NCBI RefSeq assembly: GCF_000018045.1
Contig: NC_009792.1
Location: forward strand, 1,612,001 to 1,676,000
Length of the DNA stretch: 64,000 nucleotides
Origin: Citrobacter koseri ATCC BAA-895
Lineage (GTDB): Bacteria > Pseudomonadota > Gammaproteobacteria > Enterobacterales > Enterobacteriaceae
Reading direction: 5' to 3'
Positions 18,819 to 28,510 of the stretch are shown here, piece after piece; within the stretch, counting starts at the first letter, position 1; every line of letters begins with the position of its first letter. The notes below the pieces were generated by a model. That model was not told the origin of the DNA, did no database searches, and saw only the letters and a list, made by a program, of their open reading frames with translations. Both the position numbers and the translations under genes were made by a program.

Positions 18819-20189
18819 ATGACAACGTTTCACTCCGTAACGGAACTGATTGGCAATACGCCGCTGCTTCAGTTGCATAAGCTGAATAGCGGCGTAAGCG
18901 AACTCTTTTTGAAACTGGAGAACCAGAATCCGGGCGGTTCGATTAAAGATCGCGTCGCACTTTCTATGATCAATGAAGCGGAAAGACAGGGGCTGCTAAA
19001 GCCCGGCGGCACGATTATTGAAGCGACGGCGGGCAACACCGGGCTGGGTCTGGCGCTGATCGCCGCGCAAAAAGGTTATGCCCTGACGCTGGTCGTGCCG
19101 GACAAAATGAGCCGTGAGAAGATCTTCCATTTGCGCGCGCTTGGCGCACAGGTGGTATTAACCCGCTCAGACGTCAACAAAGGTCATCCGGCCTATTATC
19201 AGGATTACGCACGCCGTCTGGCGCAGGAGACGCCCGGCGCCTTTTATATTGATCAGTTCAACAACGCCGCGAACCCGCTGGCGCATGCTTCCACCACCGC
19301 CCCCGAATTGTTTGCCCAGATGGATGGCCGCATTGACGCCATCGTGGTCGGCGTCGGTTCCGGCGGCACGCTGGGCGGTTTACAGGCATGGTTTCGCGAA
19401 CACTCCCCGCACACGGAGTTCGTGCTGGCCGACCCCGCCGGTTCAATCCTTGCCGATCAGGTCGAGACAGGCACATTCGGCACCGCCGGTTCCTGGCTGG
19501 TTGAAGGGATTGGCGAGGATTTTATTCCGCCGCTCGCCCACATCGAATCCGTTTCACAGGCCTTTCGCATCAGCGATAAAGAAGCCTTCGCCACGGCGCG
19601 CGAGTTGCTCAGAACCGAAGGCATCCTTGCCGGTTCATCGACCGGTACGCTGCTCGCCGCCGCCCTGCGCTACTGCCAGGCACAGACGCAGCCAAAGCGC
19701 GTGGCGACCTTCGCCTGCGATAGCGGCAATAAGTATCTCTCGAAAATGTTTAACGATGACTGGATGCGCCAGCAAGGGCTCATCACCCGACCACAGGCTG
19801 GCGATCTGAGCGACTTCATCGCCTTACGTCATGACGAAGGGGCAACCGTAACCGCCGCGCCGGACGATACGCTGGCGACCGTGCTGGCGCGTATGCGCCT
19901 GTACGATATTTCGCAGTTGCCGGTTCTTCAGGAGGATCAGCTTATCGGCATTATCGACGAATGGGACCTGATTACGCATATTCAGGGCGATAACCCGCGT
20001 TTTTCCCTCCCGGTAAAAGAAGCGATGACGCGCGAGGTAGTCCGGCTTGATAAACGCGAACCGGAAAGCGCGCTGAAACCTATTTTTGATCGCGGCCAGG
20101 TGGCTGTGATTGTCGACAACGACCAGTTCCTCGGTCTGGTCACCCGTAGCGATGTGCTCACCCACTGGCGCAACCGCCTGGATAAATAA
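18819..20189 (+). CDS. Cystathionine beta-synthase with C-terminal CBS domains
   Basis: A 456-residue PLP enzyme that condenses serine and homocysteine to cystathionine. The catalytic domain (about 1-320) shows ELIGNTPLL, NPGGSIKDR with the PLP lysine, EATAGNTGLGLA for phosphate and substrate binding, and GSGGTLGG. The C-terminal ~120 residues carry two CBS repeats (ATVLARMRLYDISQLPVL and AMTREVVRLDKREPESALKP). The CBS tail distinguishes it from O-acetylserine sulfhydrylases CysK and CysM. The following gene, nine bases on, encodes the next enzyme. It is absent from E. coli K-12 and comparable to the Klebsiella mtcBC and Bacillus mccAB systems. Confidence 0.88.
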   Translation: MTTFHSVTELIGNTPLLQLHKLNSGVSELFLKLENQNPGGSIKDRVALSMINEAERQGLLKPGGTIIEATAGNTGLGLALIAAQKGYALTLVVPDKMSREKIFHLRALGAQVVLTRSDVNKGHPAYYQDYARRLAQETPGAFYIDQFNNAANPLAHASTTAPELFAQMDGRIDAIVVGVGSGGTLGGLQAWFREHSPHTEFVLADPAGSILADQVETGTFGTAGSWLVEGIGEDFIPPLAHIESVSQAFRISDKEAFATARELLRTEGILAGSSTGTLLAAALRYCQAQTQPKRVATFACDSGNKYLSKMFNDDWMRQQGLITRPQAGDLSDFIALRHDEGATVTAAPDDTLATVLARMRLYDISQLPVLQEDQLIGIIDEWDLITHIQGDNPRFSLPVKEAMTREVVRLDKREPESALKPIFDRGQVAVIVDNDQFLGLVTRSDVLTHWRNRLDK

Positions 20190-20198
20190 GGAACTCTC

Positions 20199-21344
20199 AT
20201 GAAATCGTATTCCACACTTAGCGTCCATAGCGGAACCTTTTCTGACGCGCACGGCGCCGTTATGCCGCCGATTTATGCGACATCGACGTTTGCGCAACCC
20301 GCGCCGGGTCAGCATACCGGATATGAATATTCACGCAGCGGCAACCCAACGCGCCATGCGCTGGAAACCGCCATTGCCGAGCTGGAAGGCGGTACGCAAG
20401 GTTATGCCTTCGCGTCCGGTCTGGCGGGCATCGCTACCGTGCTTGAACTTCTCGATAAAGACAGCCATCTGGTGGCGATTGACGATGTCTATGGCGGCAC
20501 CTATCGACTGATTGAAAATGTGCGCCGTCGCAGCGCCGGACTACAGGTTAGCTGGGTAAAACCTGACGATCTGGCCGGTATTGAAGCCGCGATTCGTCCT
20601 GATACCCGCATGATCTGGGTAGAAACGCCGACAAATCCGTTACTAAAACTGGCCGATCTGGCGGCCATTGCCGATATCGCGCGTCGCCACCAGCTTATCA
20701 GCGTGGCCGATAACACCTTCGCTTCGCCGTTGATCCATCGTCCTCTTGATCTGGGGTTCGATATCGTGGTGCATTCCGCGACGAAATACCTGAACGGCCA
20801 TTCAGACGTCGTCGCCGGACTGGCGGTCGTCGGGGACAACCCGGCGCTCGCACAACAGCTGGGTTATCTGCAAAACGCCGTCGGCGGCGTACTGGACCCA
20901 TTTAGCAGTTTTCTGACATTACGCGGTATTCGCACGCTGGCCTTGCGAATTGAGCGGCACAGCGGCAATGCGCTGACGCTGGCGCAATGGCTGGAAAAAC
21001 ATCCGGCGGTAGAACATGTCTGGTATCCGGGGCTGGCGTCGCATCCTCAGCACGCTCTTGCGCGCCAGCAGATGTCACAGTTCGGCGGGATGATCTCCAT
21101 CGTCATAAAAGGCGATGACCAGCGCGCCACTGACGTTATCACGCGGCTGAAATTATTCACCCTGGCGGAAAGCCTGGGCGGTGTTGAAAGCCTCGTCAGC
21201 CAGCCGTTTACCATGACTCACGCCTCTATTCCGCTTGAGCAGCGTCTGGCGAATGGCATCACTCCGCAATTGATTCGCCTGTCAGTGGGCATTGAAGATG
21301 TTCAGGATTTGCAGGACGATTTAGCTCAGGCGCTCGCCGGGTAG
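20199..21344 (+). CDS. Cystathionine gamma-lyase (trans-sulfuration family PLP enzyme)
   Basis: A 381-residue member of the Cys/Met metabolism PLP family. It shows YEYSRSGNPTRHALE, FASGLAGI, DDVYGGTY, the PLP aspartate in VADNTFASPL, the PLP lysine in VHSATKYLNGHSD, and the C-terminal SLGGVESLVSQP and IRLSVGIED. Paired with cystathionine beta-synthase it should cleave cystathionine to cysteine, 2-oxobutyrate and ammonia. Cystathionine gamma-synthase (MetB) and beta-lyase (MetC) belong to the same fold; the operon partner argues for the lyase direction. Confidence 0.86.
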   Translation: MKSYSTLSVHSGTFSDAHGAVMPPIYATSTFAQPAPGQHTGYEYSRSGNPTRHALETAIAELEGGTQGYAFASGLAGIATVLELLDKDSHLVAIDDVYGGTYRLIENVRRRSAGLQVSWVKPDDLAGIEAAIRPDTRMIWVETPTNPLLKLADLAAIADIARRHQLISVADNTFASPLIHRPLDLGFDIVVHSATKYLNGHSDVVAGLAVVGDNPALAQQLGYLQNAVGGVLDPFSSFLTLRGIRTLALRIERHSGNALTLAQWLEKHPAVEHVWYPGLASHPQHALARQQMSQFGGMISIVIKGDDQRATDVITRLKLFTLAESLGGVESLVSQPFTMTHASIPLEQRLANGITPQLIRLSVGIEDVQDLQDDLAQALAG

Positions 21345-21435
21345 TTGCGCAACGCCGCCCTTTCCCGGGCGGCACAACGCAAGGATCATAATTAACGCTT
21401 TAATAACAATTTGTTGTGAATCTGCACAGATGTTT

Positions 21436-21452
21436 TTTGAAACGCTGTTTTC
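21436..21452 (+). promoter_or_regulatory. Cra (FruR) site upstream of pykF
   Basis: TGAAACGCTGTTTTCA (21438-21453) matches the Cra consensus TGAAWCGNTTCA in its left half, with a looser right half. Cra represses pykF in E. coli. The 376-base gap 21345-21720 otherwise holds the long pykF leader, and I see no gene in it. Confidence 0.6.
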
Positions 21453-21720
21453 ATTTTCCTTTTGTGTAAATTTCAGCGTATAATGCGCGCCAATTGTCTC
21501 TTGAATGGTTTCAGCGCATTGGACTGCAAAACTCAACGACTAAAAAACACGCCATCCCGTTGGGCTGAAACACGAGCACACATTCCTCTGCACGCTCTTT
21601 CGATGTCACCTATCCTTAGAGCGAGGCAACACCACTTTCGCAACACAGGTTTAGCTTCAAGGCCGTGCGCCCCTGAAGCCAGATTTCCATATCCTTCTCA
21701 ACTTAAAGACTAAGACTGTC

Positions 21721-23133
21721 ATGAAAAAGACGAAAATTGTTTGCACCATCGGTCCGAAAACCGAATCTGAAGAGATGTTAACCAAAATGCTGGACGCAGG
21801 CATGAACGTTATGCGTCTGAACTTCTCTCACGGTGACTATGCAGAACACGGTCAGCGCATCAAGAATTTGCGCAACGTAATGAGCAAAACCGGTAAAAAA
21901 GCCGCAATCCTGCTCGATACCAAAGGCCCGGAAATCCGTACCATTAAGCTGGAAGGTGGTAATGACGTCTCCCTGAAAGCGGGCCAGACCTTCACTTTCA
22001 CAACGGACAAATCCGTTATCGGCAACAGCGAAATGGTTGCCGTCACTTATGAAGGTTTCACTTCTGACCTGTCCGTAGGCAACACCGTACTGGTTGACGA
22101 TGGTCTGATCGGCATGGAAGTCACCGCGATCGAAGGTAACAAGGTTATCTGTAAAGTGCTGAACAACGGCGACCTGGGCGAAAACAAAGGCGTTAACCTG
22201 CCGGGCGTTTCCATCGCGCTGCCAGCACTGGCTGAAAAAGACAAACAGGATCTGATCTTCGGCTGCGAACAAGGCGTTGACTTTGTTGCCGCGTCCTTTA
22301 TCCGTAAGCGTTCTGACGTTGTTGAAATCCGTGAGCACCTGAAAGCGCACGGCGGCGAGAACATCCAGATCATCTCCAAGATCGAAAACCAGGAAGGCCT
22401 GAACAACTTCGATGAGATCCTCGAAGCGTCTGACGGCATCATGGTTGCTCGTGGCGACATGGGCGTTGAGATCCCGGTTGAAGAAGTTATCTTCGCGCAG
22501 AAGATGATCATCGAAAAATGTATCCGCGCACGTAAAGTCGTTATCACCGCGACCCAGATGCTGGATTCCATGATCAAGAACCCGCGTCCGACCCGCGCAG
22601 AAGCTGGCGACGTGGCGAACGCCATCCTCGACGGCACCGACGCAGTGATGCTGTCCGGCGAATCCGCAAAAGGAAAATACCCGCTGGAAGCCGTCACCAT
22701 CATGGCGACCATCTGCGAGCGTACTGACCGCGTAATGACCAGCCGTCTGGATTTCAATAACGACAGCCGTAAACTGCGCATCACCGAAGCAGTGTGCCGC
22801 GGCGCGGTTGAAACTGCCGAAAAACTGGAAGCGCCGGTCATTGTCGTTGCAACTCAGGGCGGTAAATCTGCTCGCGCAGTGCGTAAATACTTCCCGGACG
22901 CTACCATCCTGGCGCTGACCACCAACGAAGTGACCGCGCGTCAGCTGGTGCTGAGCAAAGGCATTGTGCCGCAGCTGGTGAAAGAAATTAACTCTACTGA
23001 CGACTTCTACCGTCTGGGTAAAGAAGTCGCTCTACAGAGCGGTCTGGGCCAGAAAGGCGACGTTGTGGTCATGGTTTCCGGCGCGCTGGTACCGAGCGGC
23101 ACGACCAACACCGCATCTGTTCACGTCCTGTAA
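21721..23133 (+). CDS. pykF: Pyruvate kinase I (fructose 1,6-bisphosphate activated)
   Basis: A 470-residue enzyme converting phosphoenolpyruvate and ADP to pyruvate and ATP. It begins MKKTKIVCTIGPKTESEEML. Landmarks are NFSHGDY, LLDTKGPEIRT, ISKIENQEGLNNFDEI with the catalytic lysine, MVARGDMGVEIPVEEV, and ATQMLDSMIKNPRPTRAE. The C-terminal domain carries the allosteric fructose bisphosphate site. The codon use is strongly biased as in highly expressed genes. Position before lpp matches E. coli. Confidence 0.97.
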   Translation: MKKTKIVCTIGPKTESEEMLTKMLDAGMNVMRLNFSHGDYAEHGQRIKNLRNVMSKTGKKAAILLDTKGPEIRTIKLEGGNDVSLKAGQTFTFTTDKSVIGNSEMVAVTYEGFTSDLSVGNTVLVDDGLIGMEVTAIEGNKVICKVLNNGDLGENKGVNLPGVSIALPALAEKDKQDLIFGCEQGVDFVAASFIRKRSDVVEIREHLKAHGGENIQIISKIENQEGLNNFDEILEASDGIMVARGDMGVEIPVEEVIFAQKMIIEKCIRARKVVITATQMLDSMIKNPRPTRAEAGDVANAILDGTDAVMLSGESAKGKYPLEAVTIMATICERTDRVMTSRLDFNNDSRKLRITEAVCRGAVETAEKLEAPVIVVATQGGKSARAVRKYFPDATILALTTNEVTARQLVLSKGIVPQLVKEINSTDDFYRLGKEVALQSGLGQKGDVVVMVSGALVPSGTTNTASVHVL

Positions 23134-23163
23134 TAATTCCTGTGTGAATTAATTTTCTGAATA

Positions 23164-23191
23164 AAAAGCGCCCTCGCGGCGCTTTTTTTAT
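23164..23191 (+). terminator. pykF terminator
   Basis: AAGCGCC and GGCGCTT form a stem with a five-base loop, followed by seven T, about 30 bases after the stop codon. Confidence 0.85.
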
Positions 23192-23375
23192 TTAATCGAT
23201 AGCCACTCTTAATAAAAAATCAAATCGGATTTCACTATCTAATCGCAGATTATCTAAGACGAATCCGATGGAAGGATTCTGTTTTCACTCGGTTTTTTAG
23301 CCATTTTAGCTCAATTCGATGCTTCTTTGAGCGAACGATCAAAAATAAGTGCATTCCCGTCAAAAAAATATTCTC

Positions 23376-23407
23376 AACCTAAAAAAGTTTGTGTAATACT
23401 TGTAACG
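23376..23407 (+). promoter_or_regulatory. lpp promoter
   Basis: The region is nearly identical to the strong E. coli lpp promoter. TAATACT at 23394-23400 is the -10, an AT-rich upstream stretch from about 23341 resembles an UP element, and transcription is expected near 23407. The leader GCTACATGGAGATTAACTC is conserved. The interval 23134-23444 holds only the pykF terminator and this promoter. Confidence 0.8.
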
Positions 23408-23444
23408 CTACATGGAGATTAACTCAATCTAGAGGGTATTAATA

Positions 23445-23681
23445 ATGAATCGTACTAAACTGGTACTGGGCGCGGTAATCCTGGGTTCTACTCTGCTGGC
23501 TGGTTGCTCCAGCAACGCTAAAATCGATCAGCTGTCTTCTGACGTTCAGACTCTGAACGCTAAAGTTGACCAGCTGAGCAACGACGTGAACGCAATGCGT
23601 TCCGACGTTCAGGCTGCTAAAGACGACGCAGCTCGCGCTAACCAGCGTCTGGACAACCAGGCTACTAAATACCGTAAGTAA
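23445..23681 (+). CDS. lpp: Major outer membrane (Braun) lipoprotein
   Basis: A 78-residue precursor. The signal peptide ends in the lipobox LLAGC, and mature CSSNAKIDQLSSDV begins with the lipidated cysteine. The body is a heptad-repeat alpha helix that trimerises (IDQLSSDVQTLNAKVDQL in two overlapping heptads). The C-terminal TKYRK carries the lysine that L,D-transpeptidases link to peptidoglycan. It tethers the outer membrane to the wall. Codon use is extremely biased. Confidence 0.98.
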   Translation: MNRTKLVLGAVILGSTLLAGCSSNAKIDQLSSDVQTLNAKVDQLSNDVNAMRSDVQAAKDDAARANQRLDNQATKYRK

Positions 23682-23697
23682 TAGTACCTGTGTAATA

Positions 23698-23729
23698 AAA
23701 ATGGCGCACATTGTGCGCCATTTTTTTTG
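23698..23729 (+). terminator. lpp terminator
   Basis: AATGGCGCA and TGCGCCATT flank a short loop and are followed by eight T: a strong rho-independent terminator. It also lies downstream of the convergent ldtE. Confidence 0.9.
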
Positions 23730-23749
23730 CCTGTGTTTTCCCTTCTCTG

Positions 23750-24754
23750 CTACTGCGTTGCCTGGGTTTCAGCGCCGCTCCCGGGTTGGCTGTTTTGCGC
23801 GGACTCCACCACTGAGCGACCAGAAGCTACCGGCGCCTGCCCTGATGTAACGGCAACCGGATATCCCGCCCGGCGATACAGCGCGTTTTCCACCAGACGT
23901 TCATCCACCTCCTGAGTCGCCTTAAACTGCGTAAAGCCTGCTGGCAACACATACGGCATCGTCTGTACGTTTTGCTCCTCTTCAGGCGACAGCGGGCGGT
24001 GTACTTCAACGTAGCGCATTCCATTTGGTTCCACGGCGAATTTCACCGGTTCGTTAATCACCCGTACCGGCGTTCCCGTTCTGACCTGTGCAAATAGCGC
24101 CTTAATGTCCGGCGCGTTCATCCGAATACAGCCGGAACTGACGCGTAACCCGACGCTGTCCGGGGCATTGGTGCCGTGAATGAGATACTCACCGTTGCCG
24201 TATGCCAGGCGCAGGGCGAAGCGTCCTAACGGATTATTTGGCCCGGCGGGCACCACCGGCGGCAGCGTAATGCCGCGTTCAAGCGAGCGTTTGCGGATAC
24301 CTGCCGTCGGCGTCCAGGTCGGATTCGGGATTTTTTGCCCGACGCGCGTCGCCATCACCGGCGTTTCCAGCCCCTCTAAACCAATACCGATAGGGTAAAC
24401 CTGAACACTATTTTCACCCGGCGGGAAATAATAGAGTCGTAACTCCGCCAGGTTCACAATAATGCCTTCACGCGGCGCATCGGGTAATAACAGTTGAGAT
24501 GGAATGATAATCGGCGTCCCCGGTTTAGGGACCGGCGCGATGGTATTATTTGCCTCCAGGATCAACATTGCGGCAGTATCAAAACGCCGGGCAATCGCCT
24601 GTAAGTTTTTATCCCCCGCTTGCACGGTATAGGTTTGATTCTGCCCGACAAGGCGACTGTTTGCTGGCGGCAAGGGGTAATCCACTGCCCAGGCCGCCTG
24701 AAATGCGCTGTAAGCGCCGAAAAGTGTAACTGCAATGAGAGACGCACGTTTCAT
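23750..24754 (-). CDS. ldtE: L,D-transpeptidase LdtE (YnhG)
   Basis: A 334-residue exported enzyme forming 3-3 (DAP-DAP) crosslinks in peptidoglycan. The start at 24754 (MKRASLIAV) gives the E. coli length. A signal peptide ends near AAWA. A LysM wall-binding domain follows (QTYTVQAGDKNLQAIARRFDT). The YkuD catalytic domain holds YLIHGTNAPDSVG and the active-site motif SSGCIRMN with its cysteine. The C-terminal tail is low complexity, rich in Ser, Gln and Ala, and varies between species. Confidence 0.94.
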   Translation of the reverse strand: MKRASLIAVTLFGAYSAFQAAWAVDYPLPPANSRLVGQNQTYTVQAGDKNLQAIARRFDTAAMLILEANNTIAPVPKPGTPIIIPSQLLLPDAPREGIIVNLAELRLYYFPPGENSVQVYPIGIGLEGLETPVMATRVGQKIPNPTWTPTAGIRKRSLERGITLPPVVPAGPNNPLGRFALRLAYGNGEYLIHGTNAPDSVGLRVSSGCIRMNAPDIKALFAQVRTGTPVRVINEPVKFAVEPNGMRYVEVHRPLSPEEEQNVQTMPYVLPAGFTQFKATQEVDERLVENALYRRAGYPVAVTSGQAPVASGRSVVESAQNSQPGSGAETQATQ

Positions 24755-24770
24755 ATCCACCCCCCTGGCG

Positions 24771-24810
24771 TTTTGCCGGATGGCGGTTAAATGCCTTATC
24801 CGGCCGACGA
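24771..24810. repeat. REP element between ldtE and sufE
   Basis: TTGCCGGATGGCG and TGCCTTATCCGGCC form a standard REP palindrome. Immediately after it, ACGTAG and CTACGT (about 24815-24846) enclose ACGCC-ATCT-GGCGT, a second hairpin that may terminate the suf transcript. Confidence 0.8.
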
Positions 24811-24855
24811 GTCACGTAGAGCTGTACGCCATCTGGCGTTCTACGTCTTTTCAGT

Positions 24856-25272
24856 TTAGCTAAGAGTTGCGGCTCTGGCGCGGATCGCGCGAATCATTGC
24901 TTCCAGTCCTTGTGAACGGGAGGGCGTGAGATGTTGCGTCAGCGCCATTTTTTCAAACCACGGCCGCACATCAAAATTCACAATATCCTGTGGCGTCATC
25001 TGATGATACAAAATGAAGACGATGGCAATTAACCCTTTTACTATTGCTGCATCGCTGTCGCCCTGCAATTCAATAACGCCGTCAGCGTTCTGACGCATAA
25101 CAATCCATACCTGACTCTGACATCCCTGAATACTATTTTCCGAGTGACGATCCTGCTCATTTAATTCCGCCAGACGCTGCCCCAGTTCAATAATGTACAG
25201 ATACTTTTCTTCCCAATTGGCGCAACGCTGAAAATTACGCAGCAATCTTTCTTTATCTGGTAGCGCAGCCAT
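24856..25272 (-). CDS. sufE: Cysteine desulfuration protein SufE
   Basis: A 138-residue sulphur acceptor that takes persulphide from SufS and passes it to SufB. The acceptor cysteine is in SIQGCQSQVW (about residue 51). Last gene of sufABCDSE, 12 bases after sufS. Length and sequence match the E. coli protein. Confidence 0.95.
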   Translation of the reverse strand: MAALPDKERLLRNFQRCANWEEKYLYIIELGQRLAELNEQDRHSENSIQGCQSQVWIVMRQNADGVIELQGDSDAAIVKGLIAIVFILYHQMTPQDIVNFDVRPWFEKMALTQHLTPSRSQGLEAMIRAIRARAATLS

Positions 25273-25284
25273 AGCGTCTCCCTG

Positions 25285-26505
25285 TTATCCCAGTAAGCGA
25301 TGAATACGTTTTAGCCCGGTTGCCAGACGATCCACTTCTTCATGGGTGTTATACATTGCTATCGACGCCCGGCACATGGCGGGAACGTTGTAATACGTCA
25401 TCAGCGGCATTGCGCAGTGATGGCCGGTTCGCACGGCGATACCGTAATTGTCGAGGAAGCTGCCCACGTCATAGGCGTGGTGTTTGCCCAGATTAAAGGC
25501 GATGACCCCCAGCCGGTTAGCCGGGCCATATAGCGTCAACTCCGGCACGTCCGCCAGCTGTTCCAGCGCATAGTGCATCAGGTTTTGTTCATATTCGCTG
25601 ATTTCCGCCAGCCCTAACGCGCAAACGTATTCAATGGCGGCACCAAGGCCGATAATTCCGCCCGTGTTCGGCGTCCCCGCCTCAAAACGCCAGGGCGCTT
25701 TGGTCCAGGTCGTCCCTTCCGTCAGACTAACGGTCGCAATCATCGAACCGCCGCCTTCCCACGGCGGCATATCCTGAAGCAGTTCCTCCCGGACATACAG
25801 CACGCCGATACCGGTGGGGCCATACAGCTTATGCCCGGAGAAAACATAAAAATCACAATCCAGCGCCTGAACATCCACCGCATGGTGCATTACCGCCTGC
25901 GCGCCATCGACCAGCACTTTCGCGCCATACTGATGCGCCAGCGCGATCATTTCAGGAAGCGGGTTTTCCGTTCCCAGCACGTTCGACACATGCGCGATAG
26001 CCAGCAGTCGGGTACGCTCATCAAACAGCGACGGGAGCGTATCCAGCTGCAACGTGCCGTCTGTATTGAGCGGAATGACGCGCAGTTCCGCCCCTGTACG
26101 CGCGCACAACATCTGCCAGGGGACGATATTGGCGTGGTGCTCCATCTCGCTGATGATGATGTTATCGCCAGCCCGAACATTCTCCGGCCCCCAGCTGTTG
26201 GCAACAAGGTTGATGCCCTCTGTCGTCCCGCGCACGAACACCAGCTCTTCCGCTGAACGGGCGTTAATGAACAGCGATGCCTGTTTACGCACATTTTCCA
26301 TCTTCTCGGTGGCCTGTGCGCTCAGCGTATGGATGCCCCGGTGCACCGCCGCATAGCCATGACGGTAAAACTCCGCCTCAGCGTCAATCACCTGGTTGGG
26401 CTTTTGCGCACTGGCCGCGCTATCCAGATACGCCAGCGGCAGCCCGTTGACTTCACGCGTCAGGACGGGAAAATCAGCCCGCACTTTTTCGATGGGAAAT
26501 GTCAT
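25285..26505 (-). CDS. sufS: Cysteine desulfurase SufS
   Basis: A 406-residue group II PLP desulfurase. It shows [11 protein letters not shown] at the start, the PLP-site [18 protein letters not shown], and the PLP lysine in [11 protein letters not shown]. The persulphide cysteine is in RTGHHCAMP. It releases sulphur from cysteine for stress-responsive Fe-S assembly. The start overlaps the sufD stop by four bases. Confidence 0.96.
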
Positions 26506-27773
26506 GCTATGCCTCCCGGCAGGCGAAGCCCTATTCGCGCCAGCACCTGTTGTTTAAGCGCGTCATCGCCGAGGGCTTCCGTCAACTCAGCGGCAAACGC
26601 GTAGAGAATCATCTGTCTGGCATCCTGCTCTCCAATCCCGCGTGAACGCAGGTAGAACATCTGCTCGTCATCAATCCGTCCTACCGTCGCCCCGTGGCTG
26701 CATTTCACGTCATCGGCGTAAATCTCCAGCTGCGGTTTGGTGTCCACCTCGGCAAGTTTACCGAGCAGCAGATTGTTATTGGTCATTTGTCCGTCGGTTT
26801 TAATGGCGTGCTGCGCCACGTTGATCAAGCCATTGAATACCGCCCGACCTTTATCGCTGACAATGGTTTTATGCAACTGACGGCTGTTGCAGTAACCCTT
26901 ATTGTGCTCCAGCCACGTACGGGTATCACACACTTCGTTTTTCACCGGCATCGCCAGGCTGTTAATCCGCAGCGTGGTGTTTTCACCGTTTAACTGGGTG
27001 CTGGTGTTATGTCGCAGCACGGCATCGCCCAACAGGAAACTGTGGCTGTGCGCGCTTGCATCCGCCGCCAGCAGAATGTCGTTATGGGCAAAGTGGTGGC
27101 TCACCGGGTTTTCAAACGCCAGTTTGATGTGGTGCAGATGCGCATTCGCCGCCACGTTCATGGTCAGACGCGCTCCGGTAAAGTGCCGTGCCGCGTTAAG
27201 GCTGACATAGTGTTCTATCACCGTCGCCTCTGCTCCTTCCGCCAGTTCCAGGTGGTGGCGGTAGTGCGCAGTGTTGACCTCATCGCCTTCCAGCCCCTGC
27301 GTGATATGCATCAGCAGCAACGGCTTAGAGGGCCGCTGGTTGCGCTTAACTCTGATGTGCGTCACGCTCTGCGCCAGGCTTTCCGTCAGATGCAGGAAAA
27401 CCTCCGGCTGAACCGGTGCGCCCAGTGCCTGACGTTCGTCGTTGATCGCAATGTCGAAACCGCTGGCTGTAGCGCTGTCGCTAAGCTGCGGGCTGAACTT
27501 GCCGTCAACAAACACCAGACGCACAGCGTCGATATCCAGCGCCAGTGCGTCGCGCTGTTCCTGAGTAACCTCGGCAAAACGGCTGACAAACTGGCTACTG
27601 ACCAACCCTTCCAGCGGCGTGTATTTCCAGTTTTCATGCTTACGCGTCGGCAGCCCCAGGCGCAGCATCTGTTGTAAATGCTGCTGCGCGTGCGCCGAGC
27701 GGGATTCGCCCTGCGCCTCAAACAGATGGTGCCATTGTTGCAGCGCGTTACTGCTGTTCGGTAAGCCAGCCAT
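26502..27773 (-). CDS. sufD: Fe-S scaffold subunit SufD
   Basis: A 423-residue SufBC2D complex subunit beginning [19 protein letters not shown]. It has the beta-helix core and the C-terminal KCSHGATVG motif (here [14 protein letters not shown]), whose conserved His contributes to cluster assembly. It overlaps the end of sufC by 26 bases, suggesting coupled translation. Confidence 0.95.
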
Positions 27774-28494
27774 ATCCTTGCTCCTCCAGTTGTTTGACCA
27801 GAGTGAAATCGCCGGACTTCACAATCCGCCCCTGATACAGGACGTGGACGTAATCAGGTTTGATGTAGTCCAGAATGCGCTGATAGTGCGTCACGATAAT
27901 GAATGAACGTTTACCGTCACGCAGCGAGTTGACGCCTTCCGCGACAATTTTCAGCGCATCAATATCCAGCCCGGAGTCAGACTCATCAAGGATGCACAGT
28001 TCCGGCTCCAGCACCGCCATTTGCAGAATATCGTTACGTTTCTTCTCACCGCCGGAGAAGCCCACGTTCACCGAACGGGTCAGCAAATCTTCCGGCATCT
28101 TCAAAAGCGCGATTTTCTCTTCCATCAGATCCTGAAAATCAAAACGATCCAGCGACTCCTGACCACGATAGCTGCGCACGGCATTCAGCGCTGTTTGCAG
28201 GAAAAACTGGTTGCTGACGCCAGGAATTTCTACCGGATACTGGAACGCCATAAAGATGCCTTCGCCCGCCCGATCCTCTGGCGACAGTTCCAGTAAATCT
28301 TTGCCTTTAAATTCGACAGAGCCGCCAACCACTTCATAATCTTCACGGCCCGCCAGCGTCGCGGAAAGCGTACTCTTCCCGGAACCGTTCGGCCCCATAA
28401 TGGCATGCACTTCTCCGGGTCTGACGTCGAGGTCCAGACCGCGCAGAATCGCTTTATCTTCCACACTGACCTGTAAATCTTTAATGCTTAACAT
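27748..28494 (-). CDS. sufC: Suf complex ATPase SufC
   Basis: A 248-residue ABC-type ATPase that drives conformational change in SufBC2D; it is cytosolic and has no membrane partner. It shows Walker A GPNGSGKST, Q-loop FQYPVEIPG, signature FSGGEKKR, Walker B LCILDESDSGLD and H-loop VTHYQ. Confidence 0.96.
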   Translation of the reverse strand: MLSIKDLQVSVEDKAILRGLDLDVRPGEVHAIMGPNGSGKSTLSATLAGREDYEVVGGSVEFKGKDLLELSPEDRAGEGIFMAFQYPVEIPGVSNQFFLQTALNAVRSYRGQESLDRFDFQDLMEEKIALLKMPEDLLTRSVNVGFSGGEKKRNDILQMAVLEPELCILDESDSGLDIDALKIVAEGVNSLRDGKRSFIIVTHYQRILDYIKPDYVHVLYQGRIVKSGDFTLVKQLEEQGYGWLTEQQ

Positions 28495-28510
28495 GTGCTT
28501 TCCTTAATAC

